A stretch of 64,000 bases of DNA, taken from the NCBI GenBank assembly GCA_003864495.1, contig ML133455.1, forward strand, positions 3,277,767 to 3,341,766, given 5' to 3'. How positions within the stretch are numbered: position 1 is the first letter of the stretch; each line of letters starts with the position of its first letter. The translations under genes were made by a program, and so were the position numbers. The notes under the pieces are model-generated. The model was not told where the DNA came from. It made no database searches and saw only the letters and a list, made by a program, of their open reading frames with translations. This DNA comes from Nemopilema nomurai. Its lineage: Eukaryota; Cnidaria; Scyphozoa; Rhizostomeae; Rhizostomatidae. This document shows positions 45,892 to 59,261 of the stretch, piece after piece.

Positions 45892-48047
45892 CAGTCGACA
45901 GGCATAACCTGCGCTCAGTCGACAGGCATAACCTGCGCTCAGTCGACAGGCATAACCTGCGCTCAGTCGACAGGCATAACCTGCGCTCAGTCGACAGGCA
46001 TAACCTGCGCTCAGTCGACAGGCATAACCTGCGCTCAGTCGACAGGCATAACCTGCGCTCAGTCGACAGGCATAACCTGCGCTCAGTCGACAGGCATAAC
46101 CTGCGCTCAGTCGACAGGCATAACCTGCGCTCAGTCGACAGGCATAACCTGCGCTCAGTCGACAGGCATAACCTGCGCTCAGTCGACAGGCATAACCTGC
46201 GCTCAGTCGACAGGCATAACCTGCGCTCAGTCGACAGGCATAACCTGCGCTCAGTCGACAGGCATAACCTGCGCTCAGTCGACAGGCATAACCTGCGCTC
46301 AGTCGACAGGCATAACCTGCGCTCAGTCGACAGGCATAACCTGCGCTCAGTCGACAGGCATAACCTGCGCTCAGTCGACAGGCATAACCTGCGCTCAGTC
46401 GACAGGCATAACCTGCGCTCAGTCGACAGGCATAACCTGCGCTCAGTCGACAGGCATAACCTGCGCTCAGTCGACAGGCATAACCTGCGCTCAGTCGACA
46501 GGCATAACCTGCGCTCAGTCGACAGGCATAACCTGCGCTCAGTCGACAGGCATAACCTGCGCTCAGTCGACAGGCATAACCTGCGCTCAGTCGACAGGCA
46601 TAACCTGCGCTCAGTCGACAGGCATAACCTGCGCTCAGTCGACAGGCATAACCTGCGCTCAGTCGACAGGCATAACCTGCGCTCAGTCGACAGGCATAAC
46701 CTGCGCTCAGTCGACAGGCATAACCTGCGCTCAGTCGACAGGCATAACCTGCGCTCAGTCGACAGGCATAACCTGCGCTCAGTCGACAGGCATAACCTGC
46801 GCTCAGTCGACAGGCATAACCTGCGCTCAGTCGACAGGCATAACCTGCGCTCAGTCGACAGGCATAACCTGCGCTCAGTCGACAGGCATAACCTGCGCTC
46901 AGTCGACAGGCATAACCTGCGCTCAGTCGACAGGCATAACCTGCGCTCAGTCGACAGGCATAACCTGCGCTCAGTCGACAGGCATAACCTGCGCTCAGTC
47001 GACAGGCATAACCTGCGCTCAGTCGACAGGCATAACCTGCGCTCAGTCGACAGGCATAACCTGCGCTCAGTCGACAGGCATAACCTGCGCTCAGTCGACA
47101 GGCATAACCTGCGCTCAGTCGACAGGCATAACCTGCGCTCAGTCGACAGGCATAACCTGCGCTCAGTCGACAGGCATAACCTGCGCTCAGTCGACAGGCA
47201 TAACCTGCGCTCAGTCGACAGGCATAACCTGCGCTCAGTCGACAGGCATAACCTGCGCTCAGTCGACAGGCATAACCTGCGCTCAGTCGACAGGCATAAC
47301 CTGCGCTCAGTCGACAGGCATAACCTGCGCTCAGTCGACAGGCATAACCTGCGCTCAGTCGACAGGCATAACCTGCGCTCAGTCGACAGGCATAACCTGC
47401 GCTCAGTCGACAGGCATAACCTGCGCTCAGTCGACAGGCATAACCTGCGCTCAGTCGACAGGCATAACCTGCGCTCAGTCGACAGGCATAACCTGCGCTC
47501 AGTCGACAGGCATAACCTGCGCTCAGTCGACAGGCATAACCTGCGCTCAGTCGACAGGCATAACCTGCGCTCAGTCGACAGGCATAACCTGCGCTCAGTC
47601 GACAGGCATAACCTGCGCTCAGTCGACAGGCATAACCTGCGCTCAGTCGACAGGCATAACCTGCGCTCAGTCGACAGGCATAACCTGCGCTCAGTCGACA
47701 GGCATAACCTGCGCTCAGTCGACAGGCATAACCTGCGCTCAGTCGACAGGCATAACCTGCGCTCAGTCGACAGGCATAACCTGCGCTCAGTCGACAGGCA
47801 TAACCTGCGCTCAGTCGACAGGCATAACCTGCGCTCAGTCGACAGGCATAACCTGCGCTCAGTCGACAGGCATAACCTGCGCTCAGTCGACAGGCATAAC
47901 CTGCGCTCAGTCGACAGGCATAACCTGCGCTCAGTCGACAGGCATAACCTGCGCTCAGTCGACAGGCATAACCTGCGCTCAGTCGACAGGCATAACCTGC
48001 GCTCAGTCGACAGGCATAACCTGCGCTCAGTCGACAGGCATAACCTG
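45892..48047. repeat. 24-bp satellite, about 90 identical copies
   Basis: The unit cagtcgacaggcataacctg plus cgct repeats 89 full times and once in part, with no variant seen. Each unit has a GTCGAC palindrome. As 24 is a multiple of 3, two minus frames stay open for 753 codons with an 8-residue period (LCLSTERR and GYACRLSA), and two plus frames are open but lack a start. No spacers are present. Confidence 0.98.
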
Positions 48048-48961
48048 TTCTTTCGGAGTGTGGTAGTATGGCGCATAATACAAATAGCAAATTGTATGAA
48101 GACGCTAACATGTAAAAAAGGGGGTGCTTAAATCATTACTAAAAAAGAAAAGGGTGAAACCTAAACCTACCAAGACAAACTTTAAGACACACACTGGTTT
48201 AACCTTAAGACCGGAAATTACTTTTAGAAACTACAGACAACACCTTATGCATCCTAGAACTATTGATTGGGTTTGAAACAAATATCAAATGCAATACAGA
48301 GCGGAAAAAGGTTCCACTCCTGTAAAAGCCTCAATATACGTTACTTCTCTTGGCATATTTGACGAATCCTTTAGAAACTTCACGGACATGTTCAATGACA
48401 TAAACCTCAAAAGCCGTTATCGATAACGCATTATTTCAAGCATAACTATCCACGCAACACACTTTGCCTTCTGCTGCTGCAACGAACCAGGTGATGCTTT
48501 GCTTGACGAAAGGTGATGTTTTTTTTCAACAAGAAGCGCTGTTTTTCCCAACAAAAGGTGATTTATTCTCCTAATAGCAGGGCATTTTTTAACATACTGA
48601 GTGGTGGAGAAAAAGCTGGGCCCTACGAGTTCCTCCTCTACTGAAGAGAAAAATGCTACATTTGCCCCAAATGTCGGCCATTTTGTGGCCCTAAAAGTAA
48701 CCGGTGTTTCAAAAGGCTGGTAACAAATTTGGGGGCTCAATCGATGCTGATAGCAATCTTTATATCACTACATTTCTCATTCATCCACCTTGTAAGTCGA
48801 TTCATTGCTCAATTTACCAAGATCTTAGTGTTTCCTTGCATTTTTCAACCATACTCAGGCTGGGGGCCTTGAAATTAATATATCCCGTCGTTTCTCGTGT
48901 TTTGAGCCCATTGTTAGCATAATAGCCATAAATGCTGGTAGTGTTTCTTGCTGTCAACAAA
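48048..48961. other. No gene seen
   Basis: No supported exon. Phrases such as agcagggcattttttaac (near 48575) and gccctgcctaat (near 49130) hint at worn repeats. Confidence 0.35.
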
Positions 48962-49013
48962 TAAGTCCCCACCCTTGAGTAAGCCCCCACCCTCGAAGAA
49001 GCCCCCACCCGAA
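48962..49013. repeat. Fragment with agtaagcccccaccc repeats
   Basis: Three imperfect copies of an aagcccccaccc-containing 17-bp phrase. Its inverse resembles the ggggcttattcgag blocks at 31620-31900. Confidence 0.45.
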
Positions 49014-52000
49014 TCACAATCTGAAGCGCCAAACCGAAGAGTTCTGTGTCGTTTCCTATGTCATTTCTGGTGGTGTATAAGTGTGGGCCCTTTAGAAAAA
49101 TGCCCCACCATTCAAAAAATCCTTAAAAAATGCCCTGCCTAATAGGTTCTGTTTTCAGCAAATTTGTAGGTTTTCTTCTATTTCATGCCGTTTTGTTGTT
49201 CAAATACTGTTATATTTTGGGTCTTTCTTCGTCAATATTTTGAGTAAAGCAGTATTTGGAGTGACTCCACCAGCCTAAACACATATTAGCTAACCCCTCT
49301 TGAAAACTAGTGTCGGTTTTTGCTACCCAGTTTTTTTCATCATCCATCAGCCATCCTGGATGCCACGATTTTACCAGTGTCTGGACGATGAAACCCAATG
49401 GCTCATTTTTGAAGAAACTTTGACAAAATCATCTGCTGTTAATAGTCGCTAATCCTCGTTGCCATTACAATATTTTACGAAAGGAAGTTAACACGACTGA
49501 ACTGCAGCTTGTCTAGTCGTGAATTGGTCTTATAATAAACACTCATTGACATATGAACAGCAAGGCATTGACTTATGGTTGAAAGGACAATAGAAAAATG
49601 AAACAAAAATACATAAAAATATCAGAAAATTACAAATACAACAAATTTCATAACGGTTTTAAAATATAGAAGGAACACCGCGAAGGCTTTCCCAAGACAG
49701 ATCTCATAACATTTTAGTCGGGCAGTGGCGAAAATGTCGGGCAAAATCTTATATACACCGCCCCCCCCTCCCCCCTCCAAAGAAAAATGCTAGTTACGCC
49801 CCTGGTAGAGGCCTTAAGTGTGACATGTATCACAGTACGAAAAAAGGTACTGAGTGTCGTCTAATCTGACAACAAAGAGCATCTCATAGTTATCAACTCA
49901 ACGAGCTACGGTTGAACAGACACATTCACTGGAAAACGTAACAGTATTTGGTCAGAAAACAGAGCAATCTGCCCGCTAACATCTTCGATCTTACCATCAA
50001 TAGTCTCAACAGCACTCTTCCTACTCGTAAAATATTTTTGAATGGAATATTTATCAACCACCTGGCTGTGAGCTTTGCCTTCTTACTTGAACACTTCTGC
50101 ACGACGTTGTTGGAAGCCAAGGGCATCCTGACCAAGGCTGCTATGCATGACATCATGATAATTCCGCATCAAAACTGCTAGTCACCTCCTTCAAAGCAAA
50201 GATTGATTGACATGCTGGACAATCTTGTTATGATATCTATCTCGATTTTTTTGGCGGCAATAATTCGATGCGCCTTCATCATATTAAGCCGTAAAACGAA
50301 ACCTTGGCCTAACATAGAGCCTCTCTCCATCTAGTTCTCTACCACCACTTTGCCGTCAGTAACATTAGCCCTTTTATTGTCAATATCATTAACAGCATCA
50401 CCATCACATCTGTCAACCTCATCATCATTACCAGCCAATGAAAGAGTACCTCTACCTGGTCTTCTTTGCATCTGTCATATCTAAAGTCCTTAATCCTTAA
50501 TGACTTTCGAGGTGTACTATGTATGTGTAAAAGGTGTACTGCAAGGTGATTGCAGATGTCCCTCCTCAGCACGTATTTAAATATACGTATCCAATGCATG
50601 GAGCCTTATCACCATCAGCTACCGGGCTTCTATCCAGTTCATGTGCTATGTGTTATTTAATCCAGTTCTTGGTGCTAGTTCATCGATGATGCTCTTGTCA
50701 TCAGAATTTGTAAAAACTGAACCATTTGATTGGAACAGTTTCACGAGATGATGACAATGGGCGAACGTGATGATTCGTTCCGACAGATGACCAAACTTTG
50801 GAATAAAGAAACTTCCTACCAAACCTTCACAGTTCACCCGTACTCTTCTTAAAGCCAATGAGCGTATCCCTCTTTTTAGATACAGCGAGTCATTCAGACA
50901 ACCTCATCGCAACTATGACAGTTTCGATCTTCTATTGCAAACAGCTTCACTGAACATCTATCCAATGAAAGTGATACTTGCTTTACTAAATATTTATTCA
51001 ATTTAAATTATCTTAGCAGTTGACAGCTGCAGATACCTTAAAACGCGAGTGAATTAAAACCCAAAATGTGCAACATCCCTCTCCAGTGCCGAGAAATTCC
51101 ACTGACATGAGGCAATGCCTTTAATGAAATGGAATGAATATCCAATATGAATATTGCAGAAACAGATCCTAAATTTATGAAAAATAAGCTAGGTATCAAG
51201 TTTTAGAATAAAATGGCAAACAGTGAAGATGTTTAAGTTTTCATGAATGATACTTGTGTAAGACGTGAGTTAAAATCACGACACTGCAAATTAGCCCGAG
51301 TGAATTACATTCTCCCCTACTTACGCGAGATGCCTATATACTGATTCATCAGTTTCTGAACGTACGATATTTCATTTCAATGCTTTTTCTCAAAAACAAG
51401 AAAAGAAGTTAACTACCGTCTTCATTAGATACACAAACGACAAAGATAATAACTAAATTTGAATCACAGTCGCTAGTGAAAGGGAAGGGGGCGATGTGGG
51501 GCATAAAATCAGGAAGTACGTGTTTTCAACAGTATGTGACTCATTTAATCAGGAATCAAATAAGCAAAGCAGGTTAATCCGGGCACTTCAAGGTTTGGCA
51601 AATTTATTATTTTTGCTGTCAAAAACTGCTACTGACCGCAAAGTAGTCTGTAGTTCTTTTCTCCATTTCAATCATTCATCGTACAATGTAGCAAGTACTT
51701 GCCCAGAATCCAACAAAACCAAAGACCTAAGCCATGTAGAGAGAAGCCTACTTGAATTGCTACGGAGTACCTCCGTCCCAGAATCAGTGAGCCATCTTCG
51801 ATGTCCTAACAGGCTCCCCTAATCTACATGCATTCGATTAGTTTCTTTTCAGTTAGGTTGCTTCTTTATCAGTTTTCTGTTTTCTTTCTCTTTCCATTTT
51901 ATATTCTTTCGATAAATATCTTGAGGTTTATCAAATAATCTTTCTGGAAATTTCTTTTCTCTCAAAATTGATTCGAAATGGGGTTGAACCAATGCATATC

Positions 52001-53080
52001 GTTGGGATTCCTTACATGGAAGAGGACTGGCCCTTCTGGGAAGCATTTAAAAAGCAATGGATAACAAAACCGTCCGCTCCAAATAAGGACGATGAAGGCT
52101 TTTTCCGTCCAGAATTCATATCAGCGTTAAAAACTTTTACATCCTAACTAACCAGTCGGAGATTTTCGGCTTCACCAAAACTAAAAACAAGAGTGCCAAT
52201 CTTCACGTCACCAGAATGGACAGGCTCTATGGAAAAGAAGCTCGAAACATGGGCTTGATGACTACAGTGGAGATTTGTGCGCCATGCCAGAGGAATTTTG
52301 CAACTTGAAGGCAATCTGGGTGATATAGCGGCGTTTGGACAGCGGTTTTCGTAATCATTCTAATGATTAGTGTGTCTCAGTGTTTTGGGAATGCAAGGAA
52401 TTGTTTAATTGCAAAGTATAGTTAGTTTGTGGAGCGTTAGCAATATATTGTTCAGATTGAAAACTATAAAATATGATTCATTCTACAACACTTCAATAAT
52501 GAGTTCAGTCTGGCCTATGGTATGGAGCACACCTCAAACTTATTAAATTCGGCTGGCGAATAAAAAGCATAAGGGCTGTGTTTAGAATTAATTAAAGTCG
52601 ACTGGTTTTATTACACAAAGGGAAGACAAGAACACAAGCCAGTTCCTCGCAAAGGAAATATGTTTCCAGACTGCCTAGAAAGAATGCCTTGTGTTTCTCG
52701 TCTGTCAATTCTCCATAACCAAGCAAACGGGGGAATAGTTTGGATTTGGAGATCTCTTAAAACTTGTCAGCATTTAGACTAATAGAGAAAAGTAGGGCTG
52801 CAGGAACGGGGCTAGTGTAATGCCTGTCTGCATCCCTGCTTCATAAAAGTCCCCACTACCTGATAGTCCCAAATATGCTTGTGTCTTTTTGGTATCGAAA
52901 TGGTAGACAGGATAAATCAGCCGTCCTATCGAACGCCGGATGCATTGAGGTTCAAGAACTTTAAGACGTGCTGTCCTAGTTTTTCAGGATTGATTTTCTA
53001 ACTTCTGGATGCTCTTTTATGTCACAGAAAAATGAAGCTATCAATGATAAAGTGCTTTTGCTGTGGTGAAAATGGCATAG
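49014..53080. other. No gene supported
   Basis: Several medium frames exist (49948-50181 plus, 50339-50599 minus, 51496-51822 plus) but none shows a known domain or flanking splice pattern. A phrase near 51990-52150 (PYMEEDWPFWEAFKKQW) looks protein-like and may be a relic exon or transposon scrap. Confidence 0.35.
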
Positions 53081-53206
53081 CTCGCGTGTGCATGGTGGCC
53101 AGGGTCTCGCGTGTGCATGGTGGCCAGGGTCTCGCGTGTGCGTGGTGGCCAGGGTCTCGCGTGTGCGTGGTGGCCAGGGTCTCGCGTGTGCGTGGTGGCC
53201 AGCGTC
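53081..53206. repeat. 25-bp minisatellite, 5 copies
   Basis: The unit ctcgcgtgtgcrtggtggcc plus agggt starts at 53081, 53106, 53131, 53156 and 53181. It is GC-rich against its AT-rich surroundings. Confidence 0.9.
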
Positions 53207-54699
53207 GCTTCTAATAAAGATGATCTCATCGCTGCATGTTACTGTTAATTTGAATATTCAGTCTTTCAATAAGCATGGTTAATTTTGCTGCTAATTTTCA
53301 ACATCAAAAGACAATACAGAGCGAAGCAAAGTCAAAGTAAGAAAGCCCGAGCTGGTCATTATTATATGAAAATTTTTATCTGTTCTATAAATCAATTCAC
53401 CATCAAGCCAAGGAGGGGCTACCAATTGTGCCTCTTCGACAATCTGTTACCAAGCAACGCTTTTGCCAAGGTGATACGGCACTGAAATTGCCTTTAATCT
53501 TTATTGCAGTTGGTATTGTAAGAATGGTCCGTGTAAGCCAATTAGTTGATTTTGTGCTAAATCCGGCTAATGTTAAGCCAGGTAATTGAATTGTTATGCT
53601 TTTTATGAGAAAAAAACAGAGACCTTAATAAAGACGCTATGGTGCTTATTCCCCCGGATAGAAAGATGATAGTTGTACACAGCGGCTTCCATTTTCTTCA
53701 TCCTAAGTTTCTCTTTTTGCCAGTCTTAGAAGCTTACTTCCCATATGTTGTCAATATGTAATGTTATATACGTGAATGTTAATGGCCCCCTGTCGACATG
53801 ATAACTAAAAAAACCAATATTCCTATACGCCTTTCCAATCCTGGTTTAACTTGAAATTAGTAACGGAGCTGAAGCCACTAGAATCCTTTAAAATACTTAG
53901 GAATTGAAACCGTTTCGGGCATGCTCAAACCCTCTTTAGCTTCTTGAAATGTTTGAAGCAGTTGAATGACGGAGCAGTTTCGAGATATCAATCATTCAGT
54001 TATGGCAAGTTGCTCTCCTTTGAAGCTTCAATCTCTGTTCCGCTTTAGATACCAAGAAATCTGGATGGTTTAAGACCTTCGCTCTGTCGCCCCTTCGCCC
54101 CTAGCAGTTTGGGGGTTTTGAAGAGACCAATGAATGCTTATTTCTTTGCGTCACTTTATCCACCACGACTTCAGCCCTTTGACTTAACTTAGTATTGATT
54201 AAATAAGTATCAATTAAGAATCGACCAAGTGTCGATTAAATATCGATTAGATACCAATGGGAGCGACAGTTGCCAGCCCCCATAACCCCCTCCTAAGAAT
54301 ACGTTTCCAGCCCCTTTTAGGCAACACTGCAACTTGTGGCTCTTATTCTGGAAAAGCAACCATTATCCTGCCTGCTTCACCCTAAATTGTAGTTGCTCCA
54401 AATTTCTCCCTCGTGAGTTCAAGAGAAATGGCTACAGTCGCTTGCTGTCAAAACCGTTCGCATTACCTCGAAAACTACCAAGGTTAACTTTGATTCATGC
54501 GTTTGCCCTTATTCTAGCCATTAACGGTAAACAGGATAACCGCAAATAGTGTTTTCGCCCTATGTCTTCGGATCAACATCCACCATTGTGTTAGTCATAA
54601 CCTCGGTTGCCAGGCGTGACAGTATCTATTGGAAACGTTGACAAACTAATTGCTAGGCGACGGGCAAGGCCATCTGCTTGGAGGCCTTTGTTGCGTATT
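53207..54699. other. No gene seen
   Basis: AT-rich; a cluster of tcgattaaatatcgatt-like repeats is near 54195-54250. Confidence 0.4.
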
Positions 54700-54940
54700 A
54701 ACGATCTCAAGTTACTATTGAATGGGATCGCTTAGTCATCTAATCGGTCTTGCTCTGCACGGCGCATGTGCAGATAGAGTGTGTTGAGGACATATAACCG
54801 TGCCTGTCCATGTGAACTTGCTTGGGTCAGCGAAGGCTTCGTGTGTATGGAAGACGTCAGAGCTCCACATCCACCGGGGCGGAACGCAGCTTCAGGAACA
54901 GAAGACGAGGGAGTCGCCAATCGGTAGGGCTGCGCTGAAA

Positions 54941-55064
54941 ATGCCTGTCGTCTGCTCCATGTCGGCGCCCTATTACTGCGGATTTCAAATCAAAACAGAG
55001 GACGAGCGGGGGCCACCTCCCCCTTACGAGATGGTCGCACATCATCACATACTGAAACCTAGTG
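54941..55064 (+). CDS. Candidate first coding exon of unknown gene
   Basis: ATG 54941 (aaaatgc context) is the first ATG of an open frame in a GC-rich island (about 54700-55070). It reads MPVVCSMSAPYYCGFQ, then IKTEDE and PPPPYEM, then HHHILKPS, and meets a donor AGTG|gtatga at 55065. IKTE fits the SUMO site pattern and PPPPY is a WW-domain ligand, both common in transcription regulators. No DNA-binding domain is found downstream. It could be the N-terminus of a gene continuing to 59167 or beyond the window. Confidence 0.35.
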
Positions 55065-58000
55065 GTATGAGCTCTTCGTCCTCTTGCCATCTTAGTCAAA
55101 CTTATTCCATGCTTTTTCTTTTGTAATGCTGGGTGGTCATCGCAATATTTCTAAATTACCAGCCCGCATGGTGTACTGTATCCTTAATATCCCAACAAAA
55201 TTTTATCCACTATAACATTGTTTCGGTTACTCAACTGTGCGGCTTTTAATTTTCAACTAAAAGCAAGTATTGAAAGCAGTCTGAATAGAGTAACAATGTT
55301 TTGTCTCCACCATGGCTTTGTAGATGGACGCCATTAATATAGCATTAAGTGATATTAACCGTCAATATTTTACTTATTAGCATGTCTACTAGAAATATCA
55401 GGACCTTTTGCATTTGAAAAGTTAAAATTGAGGGCTGTGCAAAGAATCAATGGATGTAAACACGAATCTGTATCAGGAACTGTCGAAGATATCGCCTTTT
55501 GTGGTCAAAGCTAGACAAACCTCCTCATATCCGAGATGCCAATCTTTTCATATTTCATTTCTTTTCAACTCATTCTGCCCCAAGAGGCCAAGTGATTAGT
55601 CCTTTGGGAGCCTTCACCGAGTATGCAGACAAACTGGCCGGTTAATTTTTTTCCCAAGGGCTCACTTATAATCTGACCGGATAAAGGTAGTTCTGTTGCA
55701 ATGAGTATCCCTGGTTCAAGTCACAATGAGACACTTCGCACAACCTGCAAATGGATGAATTGCCTAAATGTCACAGGTTTTGGATAATACTCAGGTCAGG
55801 ATAGGATCTTACACCTTAAGGCCCCTGCTATTTCATCTCAAAGACTCAAACAACAAACGCTCTAAACACTTTAGTTTTGCACCCTTAAGCCTACGCCTAC
55901 CCTTAAAGATGGCGCATTTGCAAATTCAAACGCCACTCAGCTCAACTTATCAAAAACGTTTATGGAGATCTAAGTAGGTTTAGATCGCTGTTTACAATAT
56001 TTTCTGTGTTTACATTGTTTATGTTGTTTACATTGGGAGTGGGGTTATCCAGTGCTTTCCAATGTAAACCGCGAGTCATGAACACACACATCGTCCTGTC
56101 TTTTTCTTGCAACTAAAGCACACTGATGACCAGAGCAGGTCTGCCAAGATGACACATGCTTCTCTGCATGCTTCCCTCTCTGAAAAGAAGGGAAACTCAT
56201 TTCTTAATTGCTCAATGCTCTCAGTTTAGGACAGCAGCTTTCAAAATTGACTTCCATACCCTCAAAGTTTCTCCGTAAGTAATCTTCTTTTACTTCTAGT
56301 TTATGCTCTCTCGCCTTAAAGCTTGTTTCTCGGCAATAAGTGCCAACATACCTCTGAATCATGCTCTTATAGTTGTATTTGAAAAAGCCCAGAGAAACTG
56401 CAACATTCTTGCAGTGATAACATGAAATTTAGACAAACAGTATTTCATGCATTTCAATCTATATGAAGTTTATATTACTAGTGAGAACATCTCAAGCTAG
56501 AAGCCACAAAAAGATTAATATTGAAGCATTTACTTACCAAAAGTGAGTGGAGGACAATTTACTACCTATCATTAATAGTTTTGCTATGTTATTTTTCATA
56601 TCCCTTTGAATGTGATCCTGAATATGTTAAACCTTCAGCAAAATTGTCTTTATAAGTGAATACACAACTAAATCCCAAGCTTTCTGCTCACCTTTTCGCA
56701 TATTTCAAGTTAGGTAGGTAAATTGATTTGAGTATTGTTACGTTTTGGAGCCTTCACTGGCTTTCCTTGAAATAGCACTTGCCTTTGAAGACCAATTATC
56801 TTCCCCAATGCATTAAACGGGGTATTCTATCACTGCGTGCCTAAGAAGAGAAGTTGGAAATACTCTAACAATTTTCTGAAATTTCAAGAGATTGTAAAGC
56901 CCTCGGACGTTTTAAGTTCTAGAAATGCAAACAAATCTGGGGTTCTTTAATTTTAATGGTTCATTCAACCTCAATATTGCGGCACTAGAAGGCTAGTAAG
57001 GTGGCTCTTCTGTTTGTCAAAGTTTGCCTCAGAAAAAAAGCTTTTTAGAAATGAAGGAATTTGAGCTTCCTTTAAGTGCCTGCCCACCATATCACATGCT
57101 TTGGATATCGTATGGAAGCGATGAATTTAGCAGCGTACACGCCCGTTGAACTGTACCACTGCATGCCCACGCAAGGGACAGCCCAAAATAACATCCTCGA
57201 ACTAAGCGTTGAAATCTTTCGGAACCTTCTAAGCTTCTAATTACATGATATATACATATGACATGCCTTGTCTGACATTTAATTATTAAAGCATAACTCA
57301 GCGAAACAATGTATTCAAGATATGCACCCGGCGGTAAACCTATGTCACCCTTTCTCGTTTTCAAATTCTTTTTCAACTTCGTCTTTTTTTACATTCTTAG
57401 AGCTGTTAGTTTTGGAAACCATCACTTCCTAAGCGTGTTTATTGAGATTTTTCTTTCCCTGTTACTGCCACCTTTTCTATCCACCTTAGCTTCGCTGGAC
57501 GTGCTGTTGCATCAAATTTTTAGATACGAACGTTGTTCAGTCATCCAGCCTAACCAATGCTCAATTTACGCACATAGTCACGATTCTTGTACTTGTATTC
57601 GATTGATAAAGGCCAATCTTCTTCAATGCTCTTACTTTGAAAATAGCATTTATCACGTTTCAGCAACGGGATTTACAGCAACGTCATTGCTCAACTTTTA
57701 TCATGCTATCATGCGCTCGCGATCTTCAGACCTTGAAACAAATGTGTGACTGTTCCGCTTTCCCATAATATATAATGCGATTCGCGCTATCTTCTTCAAT
57801 TCAAAATATAATCTAGCCATTTAATGGACGGCTCAGTAGTCGCATTCTCAAAAAACCAGGAGCTGTCTGCTTTGCGACCTAAAAATAAATTGTGATAAAA
57901 ACATAACAGCCATGTTAATAACTCCAAAGCTCGTTCCTTGACACAATGCCCGGGGCTTAGGGGTACTTTGCCCCTCTTCTCCAATTACGTTTGCCTTGCC

Positions 58001-59166
58001 ACTGAACCTGGTTAGGCATGTCCTAGAAACACTCAAAGATTGATGATTATTGGTGAAATGTCAATTTTATCTTTTTCACCAACATGGCATCTGCCATGGT
58101 CCATGGGGTTCTCGTTTTGTTGCTCTTGTGTGTGTAGGGATTGATGATTTTAACTGTTAATGCAATAAGCTAATACACCAAATCGGTTGATCTTTTGCTT
58201 TTAAAGCTTAAGAAAGCAGGATTCAGGCTCTGATCCGCTACTGAGCTGAATGAAACTAGCAACCTCGTTTCTGTCGAGCATCTGCCAACACTAACCTGGA
58301 TAACTGTACAGTTTAATTCATTTTTGAGCTTTTTAGCACACGTTAAGCCTATGGTTTTCAAGATTAACTTTTTGCAGACCTTTTCTGGCGTATTCTAGAA
58401 CTTAACGCGTCTTTTATTCATAGCAGGGTTATAAAAACCAGCAGCCAAGGATCATCCTTCTTACTATTTGTGCTGTCTATGTTGTGGCCCCCTCCTCCCA
58501 TTCCGAATCCAAATGCTCGATCATTTTTGTAATTTTCATTGGCATTTTACCTATTAAGCTTTTTGTTTTACTTGTCACCCCTTTGCTATATCAAAAGATC
58601 CAACAGGATCTATGCGTCTGATTTCTGACCACTGACATTCGACTTTGACGTCACTATAAGGATTAGCTTTCTGTAGGAGGGTAAGCTTCCTGGCGATTTC
58701 AGTGAATTCATTACGCAACAAAAAGCAATCCGTTCTGTTCACATATTTTCGGGCATTTACAATTCCGCATTACTTTTTTGTTCATTCATTTTTTGTCGTT
58801 CATTCATAGTTTAAAGGATTTCAGTGTATCAAGATAAAGCCAGGTTGAGAAGAAAAAATTAGCCTTATATTAAAAGGCCCCCGAAAAGTCTAACTTATAT
58901 AGACAATGCCTGCCAGAAGTTTTTGGAACACCTCAGTATTTTCTCTGATATTTGCATTTTTCATTTCTTTGACACGCCAATAGCTGTTACTCCCACTAAA
59001 CATTTCGGTAACAAAATATTGCATCCAGTTAATCTGTGGAAGAAGTTTGGCGCAAAATTGACACTTCGTTTAGCAGCAGGACAACATTGTTCGTAAGGGG
59101 GGAGGGGGTTGGGATGAATAAACGCGAGTCAAAGAGTTGCCATTAGTGTTCCAACTGTTTTTGCAG
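55065..59166. other. No exon supported; possible intron
   Basis: Apart from short frames nothing is supported. The 146-codon frame at 57309-57749 is rich in Phe and Leu from T-rich DNA and shows no domain. Confidence 0.35.
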
Positions 59167-59261
59167 GCATTGGAGGTTTAATCAAGGAGACACCAAGGTC
59201 GGGCATTGATCTCCAAGAAGTGGCAGTAACAGGCTTTTTTGCTTGTCCAATGATTTACTAA
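59167..59261 (+). CDS. Candidate terminal exon
   Basis: After the strong acceptor ctgtttttgcag a phase-1 frame reads GIGGLIKETPRSGIDLQEV to a TAA at 59259-59261. It is phase-compatible with the candidate first exon ending at 55064; together they would give only 72 residues, so exons may be missing between them, or the link may be false. Confidence 0.25.

Noticed and set aside
45892..48047. CRISPR array
   Set aside because: Units are contiguous and identical with no spacers, and the window is eukaryotic.
45815..48111. Two 753-codon minus-strand ORFs with 8-residue repeats
   Set aside because: They consist of the 24-bp satellite read in two frames at once. There is no non-repeat domain and no evidence of expression.
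53032..53282. Short ORFs with VARVSRVHGG or ACAWWPG repeats
   Set aside because: Products of the 25-bp minisatellite, open on both strands.
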